Below the pieces are notes generated by a model. It was not told where the DNA came from. It saw nothing but the letters and a program-made list of their open reading frames with translations, and searched no databases. The position numbers and the translations under genes were made by a program. From assembly GCA_034439915.1 (NCBI GenBank), contig JAWXBI010000201.1, forward strand, positions 1 through 14,048: a stretch of DNA of 14,048 nucleotides. Reading direction: 5' to 3'. How positions within the stretch are numbered: position 1 is the first letter of the stretch; each line of letters begins with the position of its first letter. This document shows positions 7,905 to 14,048 of this stretch, in pieces. This DNA is from JADJLQ01 sp034439915. Lineage in GTDB: Bacteria > Bacteroidota > Bacteroidia > Chitinophagales > Saprospiraceae.

Positions 7905-8300
7905 TTATATTTCTTTAAGTTTTTCGTCATACCAATCGTCTTCGTAACCGTTTTTGTCAGCAAGAAATCTATAACCAATGCCAAGTCCTAAATATTTAAT
8001 TATTTCTGTTCGTTATTGTAATAAATGTTCAACACAGGAAGGTTGAAAAAAGTCGCCGGCTTCTGAATATTCTCCTGACCAAATGAACTAATCAGTTGTT
8101 CCTTTTTCTGCCGGATGTCGTAGCCCTTAATTGGGTCTTTGTCAAGGCTGGTGGAATTCCAAATTTTAATTTTTTGTTGATTGGTTTCCAAATTGAATTG
8201 TTGATCTTGCAAACTTCTTTTGTCTGTCAATAGGGGAGTTCCAAGAATCTGTCAGCTTGTCAACTTCAAAATTAAGTCCTGTATCTTGGCGTTTTTTCAC
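7905..8300 (-). pseudogene. small gene broken by two frameshifts, unknown family
   Basis: Three minus-strand frames join into one plausible protein of about 130 residues. Frame A starts at GTG (8300-8298) and reads VKKRQDTGLNFEVDKLTDS. Frame B takes over near 8235 with ILGTPLLTDKRSLQDQQF and continues through IWNSTSLDKDPIKGYDIRQ and NLPVLNIYYNNEQ until TAA at 8000-8002. Frame C takes over near 8006 with EIIKYLGLGIGYRFLADKNG, then YEDDWYDEKLKEI and TAA at 7905-7907. Each switch needs a single-base indel, and the joined text (KLTD-ILGTPLL and NNEQ-EIIKYLG) reads smoothly. It is therefore either a decayed gene or one with sequencing errors. The charged, Trp/Tyr-rich C-terminus looks like a cytosolic protein. 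I do not recognise the family. Confidence 0.6.
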
Positions 8301-8381
8301 TCCACGAATTTACAAAAATAGGTCTGTCTTACAATTGGGAATGCTGGTTGTAGGGAGTCCGTTGGAAATGCCGCTAACATC

Positions 8382-8469
8382 CGTTTTTAATTCCTTCAAC
8401 CACGCTCTATATTCAGATTCGCTCCTTAGCTGATCAATTCAGACGTCAATATAATTTTAGCTTTCAGCA
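8382..8469 (-). pseudogene. second copy of the osmC 3' end and its downstream flank
   Basis: This stretch aligns with 8844-8930, the 3' end of the intact osmC plus about 43 bp beyond its stop. The longest identical block is 38 bp (8411-8448 against 8872-8909). On the minus strand 8467-8426 encodes LKAKIILTSELIS and a TAA, the same 13 residues that end the real OsmC. The three differences in these codons (CTG/CTA, GCT/GCG, TTG/CTG) are all synonymous. Homology stops abruptly upstream of the leucine codon, at about 8469. The fragment is either the relic of a second osmC or a displaced 3' end left by homologous replacement or insertion. It has no start and cannot make a working protein. Confidence 0.85.
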
Positions 8470-8627
8470 TCGATCGGGATTATTTCGATGGATTTAAAGT
8501 TGACTCCCTAACATGAAGATTAACGACCAAATAATCCCGACTAATTCGGGTTGGTCGCACATGCTTCGCCCTTGAATCGACCGGGTATTTGTGCATCGAT
8601 CCTGACCGATCGGGATTATTTCGATGG
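8467..8627. repeat. direct-repeat pair with an inverted third copy and hairpin
   Basis: A 21-bp sequence containing gatcgggattatttcgatgg occurs exactly at 8471-8491 and 8607-8627. The homology reaches left to gcatcgatc (8467-8475 and 8593-8601), the second copy having a 10-nt insertion (8602-8611). Weaker similarity runs about 25 bp to the right. Between the two, aaataatcccga (8529-8540) is a perfect 12-bp reverse complement of tcgggattattt in both copies. It sits inside a hairpin with stems 8524-8530/8551-8557 and 8536-8540/8546-8550. No gene is visible. The arrangement looks like a small non-autonomous or folding repeat element inserted between the two osmC tails. Confidence 0.8.
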
Positions 8628-8668
8628 GACTTAAATTAAATTAGACGCCCTACAAATTTATATTGTCT

Positions 8669-8795
8669 GAGGTGACTAAAAAAGAGATCCCACAAAGACA
8701 CAAGGCTCACAAGGCAAAATATATAATTGAAAATAAATTCTTTGTGTAATAGTAGCTAGTTGGGACACAACAGTCTTGTGCTTTTTAGCCACCTC
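8669..8795. repeat. 127-bp element bounded by 14-bp inverted repeats (MITE-like or structured RNA)
   Basis: gaggtgactaaaaa at 8669-8682 is inverted as tttttagccacctc at 8782-8795, with 13 of 14 positions pairing. The interior holds several short cacaa/ttgtg motifs (cacaaagacac near 8691-8701, ctttgtgt near 8742-8749, cttgtg near 8775-8780) that could extend pairing. No open frame of note and no transposase is present. Terminal inverted repeats around about 100 bp suggest a miniature element, but a hairpin RNA is equally possible. No obvious target-site duplication is seen. Confidence 0.6.
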
Positions 8796-8886
8796 TCCAA
8801 CTCATCTTAAGATTTAAGAAAAGTAGAGGGTGGAGGGAATGGTCGTTTTAATTCCTGCAACCATTTTCTAGATTCAGATTCGCTCC

Positions 8887-9306
8887 TTAGCTGATCAATT
8901 CAGACGTCAGTATAATTTTCGCTTTTAGCAATTTTGATACCGGACAATTATCTTTTGCATGGTCAAGCAGGGCATTAAATTTTACCTGGTCGATTCCGGT
9001 AATTTTTACTGAGGTATGCAGATGAACTTCGGTAATGGTGCCTTCATCCAATACCACCGTTGCCTGGGTATCGATAGATTCAGGGGTCAGGTTTTCTGCT
9101 TGAAAATTATACGCGAGTTTCATCGAGAAACATCCTGCATGGGCAGCACCAATCAATTCTTCGGGATTGGTTCCTATTGCATTTTCAAAACGGGCATTGG
9201 AGGAATAGTTTGCTTCATGGAGTACGCCGCTTGGTGTGGAGAGCGTGCCCTTACCGGTTTTGCCATTGCCTTCCCAATGCGCACTTGCTTTTCTTGTGAT
9301 TGCCAT
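8887..9306 (-). CDS. osmC: OsmC family peroxiredoxin
   Basis: A 139-residue OsmC/Ohr-fold protein, the normal length for the OsmC subfamily. It reduces organic hydroperoxides with a cysteine pair in the cytosol. The peroxidatic cysteine is C59 in AAHAGCFSMKL and the resolving cysteine is C121 in NCPVSKLL. R39 in SNARFE and the glutamate pair E49-E50 in TNPEELIG are the conserved residues that activate the thiol. The start MAITRKASAHWEGN is the usual OsmC N-terminus. It lies 69 nt after the DUF4954 gene on the same strand, so read-through from glmS is possible. Oxidative-stress control is expected from the family, but no operator is recognised upstream. Its last 14 codons and the sequence after the stop recur at 8382-8469. 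Confidence 0.95.
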   Translation of the reverse strand: MAITRKASAHWEGNGKTGKGTLSTPSGVLHEANYSSNARFENAIGTNPEELIGAAHAGCFSMKLAYNFQAENLTPESIDTQATVVLDEGTITEVHLHTSVKITGIDQVKFNALLDHAKDNCPVSKLLKAKIILTSELIS

Positions 9307-9375
9307 ATATTATAATTTAAGGGTTGATTGAATTGAAGAGATAAACTGAAACAATGCTTTTTAAACAAAACCCGG

Positions 9376-11463
9376 TCAAAATGGTTCTTTTTTAAGTTTT
9401 TTATTTAGTTTATTTACTGCAAGTATAAAATTTTTATGTTGTATTTCTGCTTCTTTTAAAAAAGGGATGTCTTCCATTCGCCCCAGGACGGATTCCATCT
9501 CTTCACCGGTCTCATACATCATTTTTCTAAACGGGTTGATAAAGTCTTTTTGTTTGGATTTGATTATTTGATAGTATACCCATTCACTGGTGGCCAGAGC
9601 TTCCTCCAGCATGGATTTCCAGTCGGTAATTTTTTTAAGCGCATGGCTCTTAAGGTAAGAAGCCATGGCATGCTCCAGTTTGAGCCGGGGATATGATTCA
9701 GTGCATTGAAAATAATATTGATGGACAGCCTCCCAGGAGTTTATTAGGCCTGTCTCAATATGGTTGAGTAGTTTTTCAAGTTGTGCCCTCGTCACCAGTT
9801 GTCCCCCCAGGTTTACCCAGGTATGAGGTTTAGGTTTGGGCAGGGGCAGGTGATTCTCCGATTGATAGTCCAGCAGGCATTTGACCAGGTAATATTGTAT
9901 TTGTTGTTTGTATAAAATGATTGCCCGTTTGGGTTTGCGGATCCGGGTTTCCCGTTTTGAATTTTCAATAGTGTGGAGCAGCAGATCACTTTCGGAAGAG
10001 GTCGCCACAGATTGCAAAAAAATCACTGCTTCTGTCATCTCGTCTACACTGTCGGGAGCAAGGTATTCATATTCCAACGTCTGACAGGGCTCCCTGCGGA
10101 GATCACGAGCTTTGAATTTATTGGCATTGCGGGCAAGGGCAAACAAGTTATTATCAAACCAATAACCGGGATAAATGACCAATTCATTGGATGATTCGTC
10201 GTTTGAAATCAGGGAAAACGGCAGCCGTTGATCCATTTCATATAGATAATTTCCTTTGGTCATCAGTGTGAAACTGGCAAATCGTGAGTTGTGTTTTAGG
10301 GTTACGGACAACCCCGGCCAAAATCCCCGTCCTGCCACCAGTTCCCCATCAGGCCCCCGTGAATTGTGATTAGAACCGATGGTAGCCCCTGCTGCCACAT
10401 TGCTTTGACCCAGTAAAGTCGAGGCAATCAAAAAAGAAGTATTGTGGTGTTGTTCATGTGCCGGATAAATCAGCGAGTTGAGCACTTCACAACACGAAAT
10501 GGTTGCATTGTTTCCCAGGAAGGAATTGATCAACCTTGCCCCGTACTTTAAGCTGGAATGGGAAGCCATTACAAAGCGCACCGCTTTGATACCATAAAAG
10601 GCCCGGCAACCTACATCCATGATGCCATTGACCATTTCGCAACCTTCACCAATTTGCGAAGGGTCGTTTGCCGTGCTGCGGATAGTCATATTTTTTAATT
10701 TATTGGCACCTTTTAAATAAGCATGCTCTCCAATGCGCACATCCTTTATCACCCTGCAATTTTTTATTACTGTGTAATTGCCAATAGTGCCATAATATCC
10801 TCTGCGTGCATCAAGTATGTTTTCTGTAAAGTCTTTAAATTTTTCCATCAGTTGTTTACGATCCCTGAATTTGGACCAGATCCAGGCGTCTGCCGGCAAT
10901 ATACCTTCAAAAACCAATACTTTACGGCCGCCATTTTCATTGCAGATTTCCAGCCAGATTCGACTAGACTCCGGTTCGCCTTGTTTTAAGATACCGTTGC
11001 CAAATTTGGCCGCACTGGTAGTGGTTAATTCCTGGACATTGACGAGAATACAAGAATCCCCGATAATATAGTGTGCCATATGGACTACATTGTTGATCAC
11101 CACGTTGTCCCCCAGATCGCAACTATTGATGGTACTGTCGTATAATCCCACAGGTAATTTGAGATCGTGGAATTCGAGATACAAGGGTTCCAGCTTGCCA
11201 ATCCTAACCAATCCATAAAATTGACAGTTCTTCACCAGCCGTGGATCAAATTGATTGGTCACCAGGATTTCATTCCAGTCGTTGGCGGTGTTGTTATTGT
11301 GTACCAGGATTTCGATTTCATCCCCTTTCAGATGGCGGTATTCAGACGCAGATTGATTTTGAATAAACCGGAGATAATATTCCGTTTTATCATTCGGTAG
11401 ATAGGTCTCTGGAATAAAACCATAACCAATTTTTTCCAGGGGTGCTTTATGGATGATATTCAT
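9376..11463 (-). CDS. DUF4954 family protein, left-handed beta-helix
   Basis: A 695-residue cytosolic protein matching the Bacteroidota/Spirochaetota family DUF4954. Residues about 105-400 show irregular hexapeptide-type repeats (LGDNVVINNVV, IGNYTVIKNCRVIKDVRIGEHAYL, LGNNATISC, VAAGATIG). These are typical of left-handed beta-helix transferases such as the GlmU acetyltransferase domain and LpxA. The conserved block SNHNSRGPDGELVAGRGFWPG (364-384) and a charged alpha-helical C-terminal part (about 460-695) follow. No signal peptide is seen. Its ATG lies 2 nt after the glmS stop (TAA-tc-ATG), so the two are almost certainly one operon with translational coupling. A role in amino-sugar or nucleotide-sugar handling is inferred from fold and context only. 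No biochemical function is known to me for the family. Confidence 0.85.
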   Translation of the reverse strand: MNIIHKAPLEKIGYGFIPETYLPNDKTEYYLRFIQNQSASEYRHLKGDEIEILVHNNNTANDWNEILVTNQFDPRLVKNCQFYGLVRIGKLEPLYLEFHDLKLPVGLYDSTINSCDLGDNVVINNVVHMAHYIIGDSCILVNVQELTTTSAAKFGNGILKQGEPESSRIWLEICNENGGRKVLVFEGILPADAWIWSKFRDRKQLMEKFKDFTENILDARRGYYGTIGNYTVIKNCRVIKDVRIGEHAYLKGANKLKNMTIRSTANDPSQIGEGCEMVNGIMDVGCRAFYGIKAVRFVMASHSSLKYGARLINSFLGNNATISCCEVLNSLIYPAHEQHHNTSFLIASTLLGQSNVAAGATIGSNHNSRGPDGELVAGRGFWPGLSVTLKHNSRFASFTLMTKGNYLYEMDQRLPFSLISNDESSNELVIYPGYWFDNNLFALARNANKFKARDLRREPCQTLEYEYLAPDSVDEMTEAVIFLQSVATSSESDLLLHTIENSKRETRIRKPKRAIILYKQQIQYYLVKCLLDYQSENHLPLPKPKPHTWVNLGGQLVTRAQLEKLLNHIETGLINSWEAVHQYYFQCTESYPRLKLEHAMASYLKSHALKKITDWKSMLEEALATSEWVYYQIIKSKQKDFINPFRKMMYETGEEMESVLGRMEDIPFLKEAEIQHKNFILAVNKLNKKLKKEPF

Positions 11464-11465
11464 GA

Positions 11466-13301
11466 TTATTCTACGGTTACAGATTTTGCTAAATTTCTTG
11501 GTTTATCCACATCATATCCTTTGGCCACGCCGATGTAATAGGCCAGCAGTTGAAGGGGTATGACGGTCAGTAAAGGTGCCAATAAATCATCTGTTTCCGG
11601 AATTCGTATACTCAGCTTGACCAGACTGGAGATCACGTTATCCTCTTCGCTGACCAGGACAATGACCTGCCCCTTCCGCGCTTTGATTTCCTGGATATTG
11701 GAAAGTATTTTTTCATAATAAGGATCATGCAATGCAATAAATAAAACCGGCAAATTTTCATCTACCAGCGCAATGGGCCCGTGTTTCATTTCCCCTGCCG
11801 GGTAGCCTGAGGAATGGATATAAGAAATTTCCTTCAGTTTTAAGGCACCTTCCAACGCCACGGGAAATTGAATCCCCCTTCCCAAAAAAAGAAAATCGCG
11901 GGCAATGGCAAACCTTTCGGCAATCCGTTGAATTGAACTGGTATCCCTGAGCATATTTTCTATTTTATCTGGTATAGCATTCAATGCGTTGACATAATGG
12001 TTAAATGTTTCGTGATCAATAGTGGATTTTTCCTGGGCCACTTTTAACGCGATAAGGTATAATACAATGAGCTGCCCTGTAAATGCCTTGGTACTCGCTA
12101 CTCCGATCTCAGGACCCGCATGGATATAGACGCCTTCATGGGACATCCGGGTGATCGATGATCCGACCACATTACAAACTGCCAACACGATCGCCCCTCC
12201 ATTCTTGGCTTGCTCCATGGCTAGTAAGGTGTCCGCGGTTTCACCACTTTGAGATAAGGCAATCACCACGTCCCCTTTAGAAATAACGGGATTGCGATAC
12301 CTGAACTCAGAGGCATATTCCACCTCCACCGGGATGCGGCAGAGCTGTTCAAAAATATATTCGGCTACCAGGCCTGCATGCCAGGAAGTACCGCAGGCAA
12401 TGAATACCAATCGCCTGGCATTGACCAGATCGTTGAGATGATTTTTTAACCCGCCCAGCGTGATGGTAAAATCCGAAGCGTTGAGCCGTCCCCGGAGGCA
12501 ATTGCGCAGGGTAACGGGTTGTTCATGGATTTCCTTGAGCATAAAATGTTCATATCCCCCTTTTTCAATACTCGCCAGGTCCATGTCCAGTTTTTCGATG
12601 AAGGGAGTGCTGCGCTCATTGTCGCTGTTTTTTAAAATCAACTGATCTGCGGTTAAGATGGCTATTTCATAGTCATTGACATAGACGGCATCCTGGGTGT
12701 ATTCCACTATAGGGGAAGCATCAGAGGCCAGAAAATGTTCATGATTGCCAATTCCGATTACTAAAGGGCTCCCCTTGCGGGCGGCAATCAACTGGTCGGG
12801 ATTGGCCTGGTCCAACAAAACAATCACATAAGTGCCGATTACCCGTTTAATGGCCTGGGCAACGGCTTCTTCCAAAAGACAATGGTTTTGATTTTTTATT
12901 TCTTCGATAAGGTGGAGGAAAACTTCAGTATCGGTTTCACTGACAAACCGGTGGCCCAGCAATTCCAGTTCTTGTTTTAAGGTGATATAATTTTCTATGA
13001 TGCCATTGTGAACCATGGCCAGGGTGCCATCATTACTTAATTGTGGATGGGCATTGACATCATTTGGTTCACCATGGGTAGCCCAGCGGGTGTGAGCAAT
13101 GCCTATATGCCCGGGTACACCCCCTTCAGGAAGAATAGATTCAAGAGCCGCTACCTTTCCTTTTTTCTTATAAATTTGCAGTGATTCACCGTAAATAGCA
13201 AGCCCGGCACTGTCATATCCCCGGTATTCCAGACGTTTAAGACCTTTGATCAATATGGGGCAAGCCTGCCGGTGGCCAATGTAAGCTACGATTCCGCACA
13301 T
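11466..13301 (-). CDS. glmS: glutamine--fructose-6-phosphate aminotransferase (isomerizing)
   Basis: A 611-residue enzyme that converts fructose-6-phosphate and glutamine to glucosamine-6-phosphate, the first committed step to UDP-GlcNAc for peptidoglycan and lipopolysaccharide. The N-terminal class II glutaminase domain (about 1-225) opens with MCGIVAYIGH; C2 becomes the nucleophile after Met removal. HTRWATHG (70-77), N99-G100 and D124 complete the glutamine site. Two SIS sugar-isomerase domains follow, with CGTSWHAG (303-310), SQSGETADT (350-358) and STKAFT (403-408). EGALKLKE (484-491), H507 in EMKHGP and the C-terminal DKPRNLAKSVTVE with K606 form the isomerase site. All catalytic residues are present. 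It is the first gene of an operon with the DUF4954 gene and divergent from the carbonic-anhydrase-like gene. No glmS ribozyme is recognisable upstream. TACCATTTG at 13392-13384 is a near match, one base too long, to the Bacteroidota -7 box. Confidence 0.98.
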   Translation of the reverse strand: MCGIVAYIGHRQACPILIKGLKRLEYRGYDSAGLAIYGESLQIYKKKGKVAALESILPEGGVPGHIGIAHTRWATHGEPNDVNAHPQLSNDGTLAMVHNGIIENYITLKQELELLGHRFVSETDTEVFLHLIEEIKNQNHCLLEEAVAQAIKRVIGTYVIVLLDQANPDQLIAARKGSPLVIGIGNHEHFLASDASPIVEYTQDAVYVNDYEIAILTADQLILKNSDNERSTPFIEKLDMDLASIEKGGYEHFMLKEIHEQPVTLRNCLRGRLNASDFTITLGGLKNHLNDLVNARRLVFIACGTSWHAGLVAEYIFEQLCRIPVEVEYASEFRYRNPVISKGDVVIALSQSGETADTLLAMEQAKNGGAIVLAVCNVVGSSITRMSHEGVYIHAGPEIGVASTKAFTGQLIVLYLIALKVAQEKSTIDHETFNHYVNALNAIPDKIENMLRDTSSIQRIAERFAIARDFLFLGRGIQFPVALEGALKLKEISYIHSSGYPAGEMKHGPIALVDENLPVLFIALHDPYYEKILSNIQEIKARKGQVIVLVSEEDNVISSLVKLSIRIPETDDLLAPLLTVIPLQLLAYYIGVAKGYDVDKPRNLAKSVTVE

Positions 13302-13472
13302 GTGTTTTGAATAATTTAGTGGTTTAAAATGTCCATCGGTAAAAATACGCTGGATTGAAACGAGATATTACCTTCAGAATTACCAAATGGTAAATTAATT
13401 ACTGGAGATTGTTGTGACCAAACACGCTATAGAAAGCCATCAGTTCAGTAAATTTATTGTTTAAATAATGAC

Positions 13473-13994
13473 ATGGCAATAATCAAATCGGTCAGGGGAT
13501 ATACCCCAACGTTAGGTTCAAGGGTATTTCTCGCCGACAATGCAGTGGTGGCCGGGGATGTAGTCCTGGGAGATGACTGCAGTGTATGGTTTAATGCTGT
13601 GGTACGTGGAGATGTCAATTTTATCCGGATTGGCGACCGCGTCAATATCCAGGACGGAGCGATCATCCATTGTACCTATGAAAAAGCTGGCACTACGATT
13701 GGCAATGATGTTTCAATTGGGCATAATGCCATTGTCCATGGTTGTACCATCCGGGACAAAGCGCTGATCGGGATGGGAGCTATTGTGATGGACCATGCTG
13801 TGGTGCCTTCTCATTGCCTGGTGGCTGCCGGGGCTATTGTTTTGGAAAATTCCATCCTGGAATCGGGATTTATCTATGCCGGGATTCCGGCAAAAAAAAT
13901 AAAAGAACTCACACCGGAAACGTTTGACTTTTTTATTACCCGGACGGCTAGTAATTATATGATGTATGCAGGATGGTTTAAAGAGATAGGATAG
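13473..13994 (+). CDS. gamma-carbonic anhydrase family protein (YrdA/PaaY-like hexapeptide)
   Basis: A 173-residue left-handed beta-helix protein built of hexapeptide repeats (VVAGDVVLGDDCSVWFNAVV, then IRIGDRVNIQDGAII). Three histidines in the positions of the metal ligands of gamma-carbonic anhydrases are H66 in AIIHC and H84 and H89 in SIGHNAIVHG. R45 and D47 in VVRGDVN and Q60-D61 are also conserved. The chain ends with the usual helix (AGIPAKKIKELTPE onward). The fold works as a trimer, with metal at subunit interfaces. Many short members like this have weak or no carbonic anhydrase activity and may act as thioesterases or acyl-related enzymes, so the reaction is not certain. The gene lies 171 bp from glmS, divergently oriented, and ends 3 nt before the hexanucleotide repeat. 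Confidence 0.92.
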   Translation: MAIIKSVRGYTPTLGSRVFLADNAVVAGDVVLGDDCSVWFNAVVRGDVNFIRIGDRVNIQDGAIIHCTYEKAGTTIGNDVSIGHNAIVHGCTIRDKALIGMGAIVMDHAVVPSHCLVAAGAIVLENSILESGFIYAGIPAKKIKELTPETFDFFITRTASNYMMYAGWFKEIG

Positions 13995-13997
13995 AAT

Positions 13998-14048
13998 GAG
14001 GTTGAGGTTGAGGTTGAGGTTAAGGTTAAGGTTAAGGTTAAGGTTAAG
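13998..14048. repeat. hexanucleotide repeat, (GAGGTT)4 then (AAGGTT)4+
   Basis: Four exact GAGGTT units (13998-14021) switch to four exact AAGGTT units (14022-14045), with a partial aag at the window edge. There is one transition point and no interruptions. The array starts 3 nt after the TAG of the carbonic-anhydrase-like gene and continues past the window, so its length is unknown. It is a microsatellite prone to slippage. The strand asymmetry (G-rich on the plus strand) is notable, but nothing here shows a function. Confidence 0.95.

Larger units (their letters stand above)
8301..8886. other. gene-free stretch made mostly of repeats
   Basis: No intact gene is visible here. From left to right it contains a short spacer with the minus-strand motif GTTAGC (8378-8373), the second osmC tail, the direct/inverted repeat cluster, the element with 14-bp inverted repeats, and the downstream flank of the true osmC. 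Past the stop, both osmC tails also hold an open frame with RSESE and WL-ELK in common (minus strand). It has no proper start and differs at non-synonymous positions, so I do not call it a gene. Confidence 0.6.

Noticed and set aside
8310..8440. Minus-strand open frame with RSESEYRAWLKELK as a gene
   Set aside because: It has no start codon after the upstream stop, overlaps the osmC tail in another frame, and differs from its second copy mainly by non-synonymous changes.
8765..8786. Hairpin cacaa/ttgtg followed by a T-run as a plus-strand terminator
   Set aside because: The stem is only about 5 bp and no plus-strand gene precedes it. It is better explained as part of the inverted-repeat element.
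7299..8886. A complete integron, defence island or toxin-antitoxin pair
   Set aside because: No integrase, nuclease, toxin or antitoxin motifs are visible. The genes are broken and unrecognised, so only remnants and repeats are reported.
13302..13472. glmS ribozyme or riboswitch upstream of glmS
   Set aside because: The 171-bp gap is AT-rich and shows no recognisable glmS ribozyme core; these are mainly a Firmicutes feature.
13998..14048. Telomere-like sequence at a linear replicon end
   Set aside because: The hexamers resemble telomeric repeats only superficially. Bacterial linear ends are not built this way, and the array follows a normal gene.

Overview
The window reads as a chromosomal piece from a Bacteroidota bacterium, most likely near the Saprospiria/Chitinophagia (inference). 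The evidence is a large secreted peptidase with a C-terminal type IX secretion (T9SS) sorting domain, a DUF4954 protein, a Bacteroidota-type promoter (TAnnTTTG) and a general lack of Shine-Dalgarno sequences. Both ends of the window are tandem repeats (21-bp units at the left, hexamers at the right), so it may be a whole contig whose assembly stopped at repeats.

Layout. 1-76: minisatellite ending in a perfect 9-bp hairpin. 83-3589 (-): secreted M36 fungalysin-type metallopeptidase with an inserted PA domain, a DUF11-like domain and a T9SS tail. 3590-3698: divergent promoter region. 3699-6652 (+): three housekeeping-type genes, namely an RlmB-like rRNA 2'-O-methyltransferase, a TraB/GumN lipoprotein and a PLP enzyme of the cystathionine gamma-synthase/lyase family. 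6753-7298 (-): a small helical protein of unknown function. 7299-8886: about 1.6 kb of accessory DNA without an intact recognisable gene. It holds two small frameshifted genes (7337-7685 and 7905-8300), an imperfect dyad with internal 17-bp direct repeats, a second degenerate copy of the 3' end of osmC, a 21-bp direct-repeat pair with an inverted third copy, and a pair of 14-bp inverted repeats 99 bp apart. 8887-9306 (-): OsmC-type peroxidase. 9376-13301 (-): glmS followed after 2 nt by a DUF4954 left-handed beta-helix protein. 13473-13994 (+): gamma-carbonic-anhydrase-like hexapeptide protein. 13998-14048: GAGGTT/AAGGTT repeat.

The core genes are ordinary metabolism and RNA modification. GlmS makes glucosamine-6-phosphate, the entry to amino-sugar and peptidoglycan synthesis. 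The tightly coupled DUF4954 protein has a fold related to sugar acyl/nucleotidyl transferases and may act in the same pathway (inference). The most unusual part is 7299-8886, which looks like a landing area for small cassettes and non-autonomous repeats next to osmC. No integrase, transposase or CRISPR array is visible, and I found no complete new defence or mobile system.
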